Part shown: piece by piece, positions 1 to 8,202 of the stretch
Numbering within the stretch: the stretch's first letter is position 1
Layout: every line of letters begins with the position of its first letter
Assembly (NCBI GenBank): GCA_913061115.1
Contig: CAJXTK010000009.1
Location: forward strand, 1 to 39,623
Source: an uncultured Haliea sp.
Lineage (GTDB): Bacteria; Pseudomonadota; Gammaproteobacteria; Pseudomonadales; Halieaceae
Length of the DNA stretch: 39,623 nucleotides
Reading direction: 5' to 3'
Position numbers and translations under genes: made by a program
The notes under the pieces: model-generated
What the model was told of the DNA's origin: nothing
What the model saw: only the letters and a program-made list of their open reading frames with translations
The model's database searches: none

Positions 1-42
1 CCTCTCTATTCGTCGGCAGCGTCAGATGTGTATAAGAGACAG
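1..42. other. Nextera i5 adapter and index (library artefact, not genomic)
   Basis: Bases 10-42 match the 33-nt Nextera read-1 transposase adapter, ending in the Tn5 mosaic end (GTATAAGAGACAG). Bases 2-9 (CTCTCTAT) match the i5 index known as N502/S502. Base 1 (C) fits the last base of the P5 arm. Adapter and index identities are recalled from Illumina documentation. Genomic sequence therefore starts at base 43, and the open frame through this region is not real protein before codon 45. Confidence 0.97.
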
Positions 43-44
43 AC

Positions 45-488
45 ATTGAGCTGCAGAATTCCACGCCGAAACCAGACAAAGCGGAAGATCCGGAAGAGCC
101 GCCGCCGGACATGGAGATGGAGCAACTCGACGTGAACATGGACGTTGATATCGAGAATGTCGCACCGCGGGCCAATATCAACATCTCGATCGGTACCGGC
201 ACCATGGCCCAGGGTGATGGCGAATATTTGCCTATTGTGAAAGTGGCGCCTATTTATCCCAGAAGGGCACAGACTCGCGGTATTAGCGGTTATTGTATTG
301 TTGAGTACACCGTCACCACTTCTGGCGCTATTCGCGATCCACGGGCAGTAGACTGTCAGCCCAGTGGCGTCTTTGACAAGGCTTCTGTTAAGGCCTCTTT
401 GAAGTTCAAGTATAAGCCTCGTGTGGTCGATGGCGAGCCTATTGAAGTGGCAGGCGTGCGAAACAAGTTCACTTATGAGTTGGAATAG
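45..488 (+). CDS. tonB: TonB energy transducer, C-terminal part (5' truncated by contig end)
   Basis: This is the C-terminal portion of a TonB protein, which carries proton-motive energy from ExbB/ExbD in the inner membrane to TonB-dependent outer-membrane receptors. The frame is open from base 45, before any ATG. It shows a Pro/Glu-rich spacer (PEEPPPDMEMEQ) followed by the TonB C-terminal fold: YLPIVKVAPIYPRRAQTRGI, then the GYCIVEYTVTTSG strand, then the KFKYKPRVVDGEPIEVAGV strand. The ATG at 111 lies inside the spacer and is not the start. The N-terminal membrane anchor is missing because the contig ends. The TPR gene follows 17 bases downstream, an arrangement typical of TonB2-type clusters (exbB-exbD-tonB-TPR). 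The upstream genes are presumably off the contig. Confidence 0.9.
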   Translation: MELQNSTPKPDKAEDPEEPPPDMEMEQLDVNMDVDIENVAPRANINISIGTGTMAQGDGEYLPIVKVAPIYPRRAQTRGISGYCIVEYTVTTSGAIRDPRAVDCQPSGVFDKASVKASLKFKYKPRVVDGEPIEVAGVRNKFTYELE

Positions 489-505
489 TAAACGGTTAAT
501 GCGTT

Positions 506-1939
506 ATGACGTTGTTTAAAGCCACTACCTGGACACGCGCTGCGCTTTTTGCGGTCCCTCTATTTGCCGCTCAAGTCGCCGTGACGCAGCTGCAAATTGA
601 TGTCGGCCTATCGCCGCTTTCCAGTGCGTTCGCGGCGGAAAAGAAAGAGAAGTCGCAGGAGGCGACACGTCGCACCCCGGCCCTGCGCAACAGCGTTTAT
701 GAGAAGCTTTCTGAGGCGCAAGTTGCCGCGGAGGCCAAAGACCTTGCCACCGCTAAGCAAATCCTTGATGAGATGATCGCAACGGACGGCAAGAAGTCGT
801 TGAACAGTTATGAGCTGGCGAACGTCTATAACCTGTACGCCTTTATCCAGTATTCCCGGGAAGATTATGCCGGGGCGTTGCGATCTTATGAGCAGGTGGT
901 GGCTCAGCCGGACATCCCGCTGGCGATGGAAATCAACACACGATTTACCATTGCCCAGCTGTACTTTGTGCAGGAGCAGTGGCAAAAAGGCATCAATGCA
1001 CTCATTAAATGGTTTGAAATGACCGATACACCCAACGCCAATGCCTATGTGTTGTTGGCTCAGGGCTACTATCAGGTCAAAGACTATGACAAGTCCCTGG
1101 TTAATGTGCAAAAAGCAATTCGCATGAGTGAGGAGGCTGGGAAGATACCCAGAGAGCAGTGGTACAACTTGGCCCGCTATCTGTATTTTGAAAAGAATGA
1201 CACCAATAATACGGTCGTTGTGTTGGAGCAGTTACTCAAGCATTACCCCAAGAAAGAGTACTGGGTTCAGATTTCCCATATGTATGGCGAGCAGAAGAAG
1301 GATTCTCAGCAGCTGGCCGCGATGGAAACGGCGTATGTGCAAAATATGCTGGATAAGGGTAATGAACAGATAACAATGGCCTACCTTTACTTGAACGCCG
1401 ATGTGCCCTACAAAGCGGCCAAGGTAATGGACAAGGGGCTTAAAAATGAATCTATCGAAGGCACATCGAAAAACTGGGAGCTAACCGGCAATGCCTGGCG
1501 TCAAGCGCAAGAACTCGACAAGGCCATCCCTGCTATGGAGAAAGCCGCAGCCAGGTCGTCTAAGGGAGAGCTTTATGTCCGCCTCGGCAATGTCTATCTG
1601 GATAATGATCAATTCAAACAATCAATAACGGCTATTAATAAGGGTTTGTCCCGCGGCGGTGTGAAGCGGCCAGATACTGCGCGTCTGGTGCTGGGCATGG
1701 CGTATTTCAACAATGAGCAATATGAAAAGGCGCGCGAAGCGTTTATAGCGGCAGGCCGCGATGAGCGCTCAGTTGCCTATGCTGATCAGTGGATCGGCTA
1801 CATGGACTCTGAACTGGCGCGGCAAAAATCGCTGCAAGATGAGGATGAAGCGATGCAAGAGGAAGAGGCAGCACTGCAGGCAGAGCTAATGCAGGAAGAG
1901 CCTGAGTCGCAAGAAGGTGCAGTGCCAGAGGAAGGATAA
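506..1939 (+). CDS. Periplasmic TPR protein of a TonB operon
   Basis: This 477-residue protein has an N-terminal hydrophobic segment with a likely signal-peptide cut near the SAFAAEK sequence (about residue 43). It is then rich in tetratricopeptide-like helices from about residue 60 to 430, for example ANVYNLYAFIQYSREDYAGA, LLAQGYYQVKDYDKSLV and GMAYFNNEQYEKAREAF. The last 40 residues are a Glu-rich acidic tail. It starts 17 bases after tonB and is surely cotranscribed. TPR proteins in this position (TtpC-region and related proteins of marine gammaproteobacteria) are known partners of TonB2 systems. A scaffold role between TonB and the outer membrane is an inference. Confidence 0.85.
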   Translation: MTLFKATTWTRAALFAVPLFAAQVAVTQLQIDVGLSPLSSAFAAEKKEKSQEATRRTPALRNSVYEKLSEAQVAAEAKDLATAKQILDEMIATDGKKSLNSYELANVYNLYAFIQYSREDYAGALRSYEQVVAQPDIPLAMEINTRFTIAQLYFVQEQWQKGINALIKWFEMTDTPNANAYVLLAQGYYQVKDYDKSLVNVQKAIRMSEEAGKIPREQWYNLARYLYFEKNDTNNTVVVLEQLLKHYPKKEYWVQISHMYGEQKKDSQQLAAMETAYVQNMLDKGNEQITMAYLYLNADVPYKAAKVMDKGLKNESIEGTSKNWELTGNAWRQAQELDKAIPAMEKAAARSSKGELYVRLGNVYLDNDQFKQSITAINKGLSRGGVKRPDTARLVLGMAYFNNEQYEKAREAFIAAGRDERSVAYADQWIGYMDSELARQKSLQDEDEAMQEEEAALQAELMQEEPESQEGAVPEEG

Positions 1940-1980
1940 AAACCCCCTAGGCTTTAGGCGAGGCCAATGCGTGGATAAAT

Positions 1981-2010
1981 AAAAAAGGGGCCCTAGGGCC
2001 CCTTTTTTTA
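1981..2010. terminator. Bidirectional rho-independent terminator
   Basis: A perfect 16-base palindrome (GGGGCCCTAGGGCCCC, 1987-2002) is flanked by six A's on the left and seven T's on the right. It can therefore stop transcription from the tonB/TPR operon on the plus strand and from the cold-shock gene on the minus strand. It lies exactly between the two converging genes. Confidence 0.92.
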
Positions 2011-2027
2011 TCCGCAACCTTTCGGCT

Positions 2028-2234
2028 TTAGATAGGGACTACATTTTCTGCCTGAGGGCCTTTCTGACCATCTGTGACGTCGAACTCAACCTTTTGGCCA
2101 TCGGCCAAGGTTTTAAAACCATCGCCTTGAATAGCGCTGAAATGAACGAACACATCGGGGCCATCTTCACGCTCGATAAAGCCGAATCCTTTGGTTTCGT
2201 TAAACCACTTTACTGTACCATTTGTCTTAGACAT
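2028..2234 (-). CDS. Cold-shock domain protein (CspA family)
   Basis: This 68-residue single-domain protein binds single-stranded nucleic acid and acts as an RNA chaperone. The sequence shows the CspA core: [19 protein letters not shown] with RNP1 (KGFGFI), then DVFVHFSAI with RNP2 (VFVHF), and the conserved end KGPQAENVV. The chosen ATG at 2234 gives [11 protein letters not shown], the usual start for the family. A longer open frame reaches upstream, but its extra 16 residues are not family-like. AGGT lies about nine bases before the ATG. The leader carries a hairpin (2257-2275). Whether it is cold-induced cannot be told from sequence. Confidence 0.93.
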   Translation of the reverse strand: MSKTNGTVKWFNETKGFGFIEREDGPDVFVHFSAIQGDGFKTLADGQKVEFDVTDGQKGPQAENVVPI

Positions 2235-2256
2235 CATATTTACCTGTATAGCGAGC

Positions 2257-2275
2257 GGCACCATGTCCAGGTGCC
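2257..2275 (-). promoter_or_regulatory. Hairpin in the leader of the cold-shock gene
   Basis: GGCACC (2257-2262) pairs with GGTGCC (2270-2275) around a 7-base loop. On the minus strand this sits about 22 bases before the csp start codon, between an A/T-rich stretch and the ribosome-binding site. Structured 5' leaders are known to control csp mRNAs. A regulatory role here is inferred from position only, since no cold box was securely recognised. Confidence 0.4.
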
Positions 2276-2477
2276 TTTTCATTTATTTTTATTTATGATT
2301 TACGTACCGATGACCATGCTGGAACTTCGACCGTGAGCATAAACCCCGCTGAATTTGATCAGCAAAAATAAGTGTAGCACCATAATCGACGATTAACAGA
2401 GCCGTTTTACAACTATTTTCAGCCAATAACACCCCGTAATGGCCTAATTTCCACGCACTGTGGCCTTAAACCAAGGG

Positions 2478-3440
2478 CTATAAGGGTGCGTGTGCGGCAC
2501 CGAGCAGTCCCGTAAGGGCACTGCTAATGGAGTAAAGCGGCACATCTGCTAGATGATCACGCATCTTCCCTTTGTTCTGAAAACGCTGCACAAAGGTGCT
2601 GTTTTGCAAAAACGGGATCATATCAGGCAGAAACCCACCCGCGAGGTAAAGGCCGCCATAGGCACCGTTGGCGAGCACGTAGTCACCGCCTATTGAGCCC
2701 AGTAGAGCACAAAAAGTGTTGAGCGTGAGTGTACATAACTCACACTGTCCGGTGAGCGCGCGGGCAGATATCGCTTCAGGGGCCAGTAATGGGAGGTTCT
2801 TGCCTTGAATGTCGGCGAGTGATTGGTAGAGGCGCTGCAGGCCTGGGCCCGATAAGAGCAACTCAGCGTAAATTTCCCCGTACTGTCTTAGCAGGTAGCG
2901 AAACAGCTCTAGTTCGACGTCGGTGGCGGCAGCCAACCCCATGTATCCGGGCTCGCTTGCGCCCGCAATGGGGGCTCCCTCGGTGAGGGTCAGTGTCGCT
3001 CCGCCCAGCCCGGTGCCGGGGCCGATCGTCGCCAGTTTGCCGCCCGCGCCTGGTGTCCCACAATGCAGGGTCGTCAGGTCATGGACAGATAGGTGGGGTA
3101 ATGCATGGGCGTTAGCTTCAAAATCATTGATACAGCGCAGCGCGGAGAACTCAAAGCGCTCGGCCATCTCGCGGCAGGAGAATGACCAGTCCATATTGAG
3201 CATGGTGACCCGATCGCCAAAGGGCGGCGCCGCTACGGCCAAGCAACAAGCCGTTGGCCGCGGCTCACGCAAGGCGTCTAACCATGCGACGATAATGTCC
3301 TCGGGTTGGCCGTAGTCTCGATTGACATAGTGGCTCAGCGCGCGTAATTCGTTTGCCAATGGGTCGAATAGAGCGAGGCGAGTGTTGGTGCCGCCCATAT
3401 CCGCGACGAGCCGATTGGCGTTGGAGTTTGTCAATGCCAT
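2478..3440 (-). CDS. glk: Glucokinase
   Basis: This 320-residue protein is an ATP-dependent glucokinase of the proteobacterial Glk family, phosphorylating glucose to glucose 6-phosphate in the cytoplasm. It has the N-terminal phosphate-binding loop VADMGGTNTRLALFD (residues 12-26), the NDFEANAHALP segment holding the sugar-binding Asn-Asp, and a second glycine-rich adenosine-site loop TIGPGTGLGGATL. Length matches the family (about 320). It starts four bases after the stop of pyk, so the two form one transcript, pyk first. It is followed by a 243-base gap before csp. Confidence 0.9.
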   Translation of the reverse strand: MALTNSNANRLVADMGGTNTRLALFDPLANELRALSHYVNRDYGQPEDIIVAWLDALREPRPTACCLAVAAPPFGDRVTMLNMDWSFSCREMAERFEFSALRCINDFEANAHALPHLSVHDLTTLHCGTPGAGGKLATIGPGTGLGGATLTLTEGAPIAGASEPGYMGLAAATDVELELFRYLLRQYGEIYAELLLSGPGLQRLYQSLADIQGKNLPLLAPEAISARALTGQCELCTLTLNTFCALLGSIGGDYVLANGAYGGLYLAGGFLPDMIPFLQNSTFVQRFQNKGKMRDHLADVPLYSISSALTGLLGAAHAPL

Positions 3441-3444
3441 AGGC

Positions 3445-4977
3445 TTAATACACGGGTAGGATCTGCATGATACTGGTGGAACCCGCGGTTCCTATGACGG
3501 CCCCTTTCGTGAGGATAATGGAGTCGCCTTTTTGCAAATAGCCACCATCCAGTAAAAACTCAATAGCGCGGCCATCCACAGTATCCTGTTCGAAAGCGGC
3601 AGCATCGAAAAACAGCGGCACGACACCGCGACACAGAGAGAGCTTCTGCAGTGTTTCGCTGCGTTGACTGAGCGCGAAAATGGGCAAGCCCGAGCTTAGA
3701 CGTGACATGAGCAGTGGGGTGGCGCCAGATTCGGTAAGGCAGGCAATGCCACGCACGTTACTGTAGCGGTTGGCGGCGTATATCGCTGACAGGGCGATGG
3801 CGCTCTGAGCACTGGAAAATTCGGCGTCATGGCGAGATTTGGATCTTCTGGCGACCGGATGACGCTCGGCACCCAGCGCAGCATCTGCCATCGCCTCGAC
3901 AACTTCGACCGGATAATCACCAACAGCAGTCTCTGCCGATAACATGACCGCGTCCGTGCCGTCGAGTACGGCGTTGGCAACGTCAAATACCTCGGCACGT
4001 GTCGGCATAGAACTGCTGATCATCGATTCCATCATCTGGGTAGCGGTGATGACGACCCGATCCATGGTGCGTGCGAGGGAGATGAGTTCCTTTTGTATGC
4101 CGATCAACTGAGCATCACCAACTTCGACACCCAGATCTCCGCGGGCCACCATCACCCCGTCTGAGGCTATCACGATACTGTTGAGCAGGCCGGCGTCGGC
4201 AACCACCTCTGCGCGTTCTATCTTGGCAATGATGGCGGGTTTTAGGTGATGCTGTAGCAATCGTTCTCTGGTTTGGAAGATGTCTTCAGCCGCGGAAACA
4301 AACGACACGGCGACGAAATCCGGGCTGATTGCGCTCAGGCTGTCGATGTCTGTGAGGTCCTTTGCGGTCAGGGCTGGCGCTGCCAGTCCCCCCCCGAGAC
4401 GGTTGATTCCCTTGCGTGAACCGAGTTTGCCACCGATAAGAACACTACATTCGACCGCTCTAGCCTCGACGTTGTCTACTCGCAAGCGGATGCGCCCGTC
4501 ATCCAGCAGTAGAATGTCGCCCCGCACGACACTGGAACACAGCGGCTCATACTCCAGCCCCACACCGCGAATATCGCCCTCACTGGCACCCAGGTCGAGG
4601 TCGAGATGAAAGCGGTCGCCGGCGGCAAGCTCAATAAAGTCGTTGCGGAAGCTTCGGATACGAATTTTTGGACCCTGTAAATCCGCCATGATACCGACGT
4701 ATTGGCCGGCGATACTGGCCTGCTTGCGAATTCGGCTCGCCACAAGAGTATGTTGCTCTGTGGTGCCGTGGCTAAAATTGAGGCGAAATACATTGACGCC
4801 AGCTCTGATGAGCTTGGCGATGGTGTCGTCCGAATCACTGGCGGGTCCGACGGTGGCGACGATCTTAGTTCGTCTGATGACCTTTGGGTTCACGTTGGTT
4901 TCCGTTGTTGGCGCTTCAACCCAAATACCTCGCGGCTGAAAAGCAGGCTCTGTATTGTGCGGTAAAAAGACAGCCAC
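3445..4977 (-). CDS. pyk: Pyruvate kinase
   Basis: Pyruvate kinase converts phosphoenolpyruvate and ADP to pyruvate and ATP. It has RRTKIVATVGPASD, NVFRLNFSHG, the IMADLQGPKIRI segment, AKIERAE with the catalytic-site Lys/Glu, GVMVARGDLGVEV, and TATQMMESMI followed by PTRAEVFDVANAVLDGTDAV. The C-terminal domain is complete. The start is uncertain. The longest frame uses GTG at 4977 with AGGG nine bases upstream and gives about 34 residues before the usual family start. A second GTG at 4893, with a weak GGA, gives a more typical N terminus. It lies in an operon with glk. Confidence 0.92.
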   Translation of the reverse strand: MAVFLPHNTEPAFQPRGIWVEAPTTETNVNPKVIRRTKIVATVGPASDSDDTIAKLIRAGVNVFRLNFSHGTTEQHTLVASRIRKQASIAGQYVGIMADLQGPKIRIRSFRNDFIELAAGDRFHLDLDLGASEGDIRGVGLEYEPLCSSVVRGDILLLDDGRIRLRVDNVEARAVECSVLIGGKLGSRKGINRLGGGLAAPALTAKDLTDIDSLSAISPDFVAVSFVSAAEDIFQTRERLLQHHLKPAIIAKIERAEVVADAGLLNSIVIASDGVMVARGDLGVEVGDAQLIGIQKELISLARTMDRVVITATQMMESMISSSMPTRAEVFDVANAVLDGTDAVMLSAETAVGDYPVEVVEAMADAALGAERHPVARRSKSRHDAEFSSAQSAIALSAIYAANRYSNVRGIACLTESGATPLLMSRLSSGLPIFALSQRSETLQKLSLCRGVVPLFFDAAAFEQDTVDGRAIEFLLDGGYLQKGDSIILTKGAVIGTAGSTSIMQILPVY

Positions 4978-5048
4978 GATAATGCCCTGTTAGACGTCGG
5001 CACGCTAGTACCTGACGCATTCTGGCAGCGGTTTCTGAGCGCGCATCG

Positions 5049-5441
5049 TTAGGCTTCGGCGTTTGCATAGAGCGCAACCCGGCCATGGCGAACCTCTAGA
5101 GCATACCGCTCTGCCTTGCGCAGCCCCCGTACCACAAGGGCGTATGAATTATCGACCATGCGTTCAATCTCGCCCCTGGGAATACTGCTATCGAATACCA
5201 CTGTATTCCAGTGTCGTTTGTTCATGTGGTAGCCGGGCTTTACTGCCGGAAAAATGTCACGCAGGATCAATGCCTCATGCGGGTCGCATTTTAGGTTCAT
5301 ACTGACAACCCCATCCTTTTCCGCCAGGGTGGCAAACATCTTTGACTGTATTTTCATAACGGCCACAGGGAGGCCAAAAGGAAAGTCTTCTTGCGCTTCC
5401 GGTTTGCTGAGGAGATAACGCCTGACATCATGAAAAGTCAT
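5049..5441 (-). CDS. MmcQ/YjbR family protein
   Basis: This 130-residue protein is of the MmcQ/YjbR family, small cytoplasmic proteins with a CyaY-like fold and no firmly known function. Family features are the start with the FPFGLPVAVMKIQSKMFA segment, the MNLKCDPHEALILR strand and helix, and the PGYHMNKRHWNTV motif. Its ATG overlaps the stop of the upstream glycerophosphodiesterase gene by one base (TAATG), so the two are translationally coupled. Nothing in the sequence explains the pairing. Confidence 0.85.
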   Translation of the reverse strand: MTFHDVRRYLLSKPEAQEDFPFGLPVAVMKIQSKMFATLAEKDGVVSMNLKCDPHEALILRDIFPAVKPGYHMNKRHWNTVVFDSSIPRGEIERMVDNSYALVVRGLRKAERYALEVRHGRVALYANAEA

Positions 5442-6415
5442 TAAATGATCCTACCTGTCCGCAGAAAATCGACCACAATATCGGGGAAATCAGTGAACAG
5501 GCCATCGACACCTGCTTGGTCGATGAGGATATCCAGCAACTCCGTGAAACTATGAATGCCTTTAGGCAGCTCATCGCGGCGTAATGTGTAGGGGTGCACC
5601 AGAAGCCCGCGTGCATGCGCCAGTTCCACCAATTCGCTGAGGTTGACGTCGCCCGTTGCCGTTTTACCGAGGTAAATGTGGGGTACAAAGGGGCCGATCC
5701 CCTGAGCATAACTGGCCACGTAAGATAGCCCCTTCGGCGTCCGGAGGTAGTCATAGTCCACCTCGCTATCTTCGCCCCAGCTATTCTCGCCAATAAGCTG
5801 GATCATCGGCAGGGGTGCCTTTAGGTCGTGGCGTAATTGGCGCAGCGTTTGGTCATCGAAGCACTGTAGAAAAACCTGTTCAGGGCGATTCCAATACTCC
5901 GTCTCATCCAGTACTTGAAGGATAGCGGCCGACAGGTCCAGCCCTTCGCGCCGGTGCCAGTTGGGTGACTTGAGTTCGATATACAGGCCGGTGCTTTGCC
6001 CGCGGCTGCGGTCAAGCCCGGCGATCATAGCAATTTCCTCAGCGAGGGTGGGAACCTGAAACAAAACAGGCTGCGCCGGGAACCGTTCGGTAAATACGGC
6101 CAGCCCGTTGCGCTCGATATCGAGGTGGGTCCGCTCGTGTACCCGCAACTGCCTGATCTCTTGCAGGTCAAAATCGATGGCATAAAAGCGCCCATCGGTT
6201 CGGGCGCGACCGGGAAAGCATTGCGCTACGTTCGTGGTGCTGTCGAGGTAGACGTCATGCAGCACGATGGCGGTCCCATCCCTGCTTAGCACCACATCCT
6301 GCTCGATAAAGCCGGCTCCCATAGCATGCGCCATGGCTTTTGCCGCCAGTGTGTGCTCAGGGAGGTATCCGCTGGCTCCGCGATGCGCGATAACAATTGG
6401 GCTGGGTGTCTTCAT
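5441..6415 (-). CDS. glpQ: Glycerophosphodiester phosphodiesterase (GlpQ type, apparently cytoplasmic)
   Basis: The 324-residue product should hydrolyse glycerophosphodiesters to an alcohol and glycerol 3-phosphate. Metal and active-site residues are visible: His11-Arg12 in IAHRGASGYLPEHT, Glu38 and Asp40 in FIEQDVVLSRDG, and His53 in VLHDVYLD. Length and the GRFYAIDFDLQEI region match the long GlpQ class, not the short UgpQ class. The start at ATG 6415 is chosen because homology begins there; the longer frame begins at a TTG with no ribosome-binding site. Unlike E. coli GlpQ, no signal peptide precedes the domain. The gene overlaps the yjbR-like gene by one base. Confidence 0.87.
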   Translation of the reverse strand: MKTPSPIVIAHRGASGYLPEHTLAAKAMAHAMGAGFIEQDVVLSRDGTAIVLHDVYLDSTTNVAQCFPGRARTDGRFYAIDFDLQEIRQLRVHERTHLDIERNGLAVFTERFPAQPVLFQVPTLAEEIAMIAGLDRSRGQSTGLYIELKSPNWHRREGLDLSAAILQVLDETEYWNRPEQVFLQCFDDQTLRQLRHDLKAPLPMIQLIGENSWGEDSEVDYDYLRTPKGLSYVASYAQGIGPFVPHIYLGKTATGDVNLSELVELAHARGLLVHPYTLRRDELPKGIHSFTELLDILIDQAGVDGLFTDFPDIVVDFLRTGRII

Positions 6416-6519
6416 AGCGGATCTACAATACGACGGCGAGTGCAGAATATCTACGCGTAACAAAAAGGACGAAATAGATTATCTGCACCTTTGCTGGTAA
6501 CCGCGGCAACAAGATGTTC

Positions 6520-7329
6520 TCAGGGAAGGGACGCTATCCAGGTATTGTCTTCAAACCATTTTTGTCGCAGCTGGGTCAGCACGCCCGTTTTTTCATAGGC
6601 GCGCAGGTAGTTATCAACCAGATTGAAAAACTGCGCGTCATCTTTACTGACCGCAATACCAATAGGCTCGACGGTCAATGGCTTGCTCAAGGTGGTTAGG
6701 CCTGCGTCGGGATAGCGCAGCGTGGCTAAGACGCACTGTGTCATATCTGCGACCATGGCATCTGCTTGGCCGGCGATCAACATTGCCACACCCTTGTCGT
6801 AGCTCGGCACTTCGATGAGAGTCGCCTCCGGTGCATTGGATTTTACGAAAGAGTCCTGTGTTGAGTTGCTCAGAGCGAGTAGTTTGAGGCCTTTGCGGTT
6901 GAATTCCTCAACTGAGGATGCCTTGCCTAGAGCAGTGCTCCCGGTCAGTATAGATACGCCGGACATCATGTAAGGGCCGACAAAAGAGACCTGTTCAGTG
7001 CGTTCCGGTGTTATCGACAGGTTTGACAGTATCATATCAATTTTGTCTTTCTCCAGTGCCTCCATCAGCTCGCCAAAAGGCATTACTTCGATTTCTAGCG
7101 TTACCTTCATCGCCATCGCTAGAGCCTTGGCAAGATCTACGTCGAAACCCATCATGCCGGCATCGCGACTGATCATCGTCATGGGCGGCTGATTGCCTGA
7201 CATGCCAACCCTCAGCACCTTAAAGTCGATTACGCGCTGCAGCGTGTCACCCGCCGTAGCATAGGTAGGGATTGCCAGCCCGAGCGCCACAAGGCCTGAC
7301 AGGATGAGTCTTGCTAGTATTTTAGACAT
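6520..7329 (-). CDS. Periplasmic solute-binding protein, family 3
   Basis: This is a 269-residue type-II periplasmic binding protein related to amino-acid-binding proteins. It has a signal peptide (MSKILARLILSGLVALGLAI, cut near ATAGD), then the family start LRVGMSGNQPPMTMI, GFDVDLAKALA, and the hinge and ligand segment DMILSNLSITPERTEQVSFVGPYM. The ATG at 7329 has GAGGG nine bases upstream. A longer frame would place charged residues before the signal peptide. No ABC permease or ATPase gene lies beside it, so it may serve a distant transporter or act as a sensor or enzyme-like orphan. The ligand cannot be told. Confidence 0.85.
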   Translation of the reverse strand: MSKILARLILSGLVALGLAIPTYATAGDTLQRVIDFKVLRVGMSGNQPPMTMISRDAGMMGFDVDLAKALAMAMKVTLEIEVMPFGELMEALEKDKIDMILSNLSITPERTEQVSFVGPYMMSGVSILTGSTALGKASSVEEFNRKGLKLLALSNSTQDSFVKSNAPEATLIEVPSYDKGVAMLIAGQADAMVADMTQCVLATLRYPDAGLTTLSKPLTVEPIGIAVSKDDAQFFNLVDNYLRAYEKTGVLTQLRQKWFEDNTWIASLP

Positions 7330-7503
7330 TAAAGATTTCCCTCGTAGCTTCAAATAGGTGGCGGCAAGTTGGGTGGCCGCTGGTGGACTAGCTCAATTGC
7401 CGGCCAGAAAATAAACCCCCTGCACAAGTGTAATTCTGATCAACACATTAAGCCAAAATCTTTTATGATAGATCATATAGATAAGGTGTTCAGAGGACAG
7501 GCA

Positions 7504-8202
7504 ATGGCCGTAACGTTTGATAGGATCGTCATTGCTGTGCCGGAACTGGGTGCGGCAGCCGAGCAGTATCAGCAGCTATTTGCGACACCACCTTTCATGG
7601 GTGAATCACTACAAGGACAACCGACAGCCAGGTGGGGCTTGCCTAATACGGTGATAGAAATGGTGCAAGGCACTGTGGGTCAGCCTTGTGTTCAGGGTAT
7701 GGTGTTGAGATTGCCCGAGGCCGGCCCCCTAGACCAAGCGATGCCCAACGCTATGGAACTCGATGTTCGTATTTGTGGGGGTCATTCAACGGCCAATTTT
7801 CGTCAGCTGCGTGCCGAGGCACAATACGCGGGATTATCGGTTGATCATGTGGTTTTGCGCACCACCGATGCCCAGGCCTGCATTAAATTATTTTCGGATG
7901 AGCTGGGCGTTCGCTTGGCTCTGGATAAAACGGTGCCTGAATGGGGCGGTCGTATGCTGTTTTTCCGCACAGGTAAACTGACACTGGAAGTGATCGAATC
8001 TGATAAGGGCGGCGCCAGCGACAGCGCCTTTTGGGGCCTAGCCTATCAATGCGCTAATCTCGCGACTGTCGTCCGCGATCTTGGCGCGCGTGGCGTATCC
8101 GTCTCAAGTCTCCGGGAAGGAAGAAAACCCGGAACCCTTGTGGCGACGCTTAAGAGCCATGGCCTTGGGATACCCACACTGCTGATCCAGCCTGCTACAT
8201 AA
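7504..8202 (+). CDS. Two-domain VOC (glyoxalase-like) protein
   Basis: This 232-residue protein has two vicinal-oxygen-chelate-type halves. The first is about residues 1-95 (FDRIVIAVPELGAAAEQYQQ). The second is about 105-230 (LSVDHVVLRTTDAQACIKLF, ending VATLKSHGLGIPTLLIQ). His in VDHVVL and Glu in LTLEVIES could be metal ligands. The first half lacks an obvious His at the equivalent strand. The ATG at 7504 has AGAGG upstream; the longer frame is not family-like. It converges with the DUF3012 gene and the two coding ends overlap by eight bases. Substrate unknown. Confidence 0.8.
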   Translation: MAVTFDRIVIAVPELGAAAEQYQQLFATPPFMGESLQGQPTARWGLPNTVIEMVQGTVGQPCVQGMVLRLPEAGPLDQAMPNAMELDVRICGGHSTANFRQLRAEAQYAGLSVDHVVLRTTDAQACIKLFSDELGVRLALDKTVPEWGGRMLFFRTGKLTLEVIESDKGGASDSAFWGLAYQCANLATVVRDLGARGVSVSSLREGRKPGTLVATLKSHGLGIPTLLIQPAT

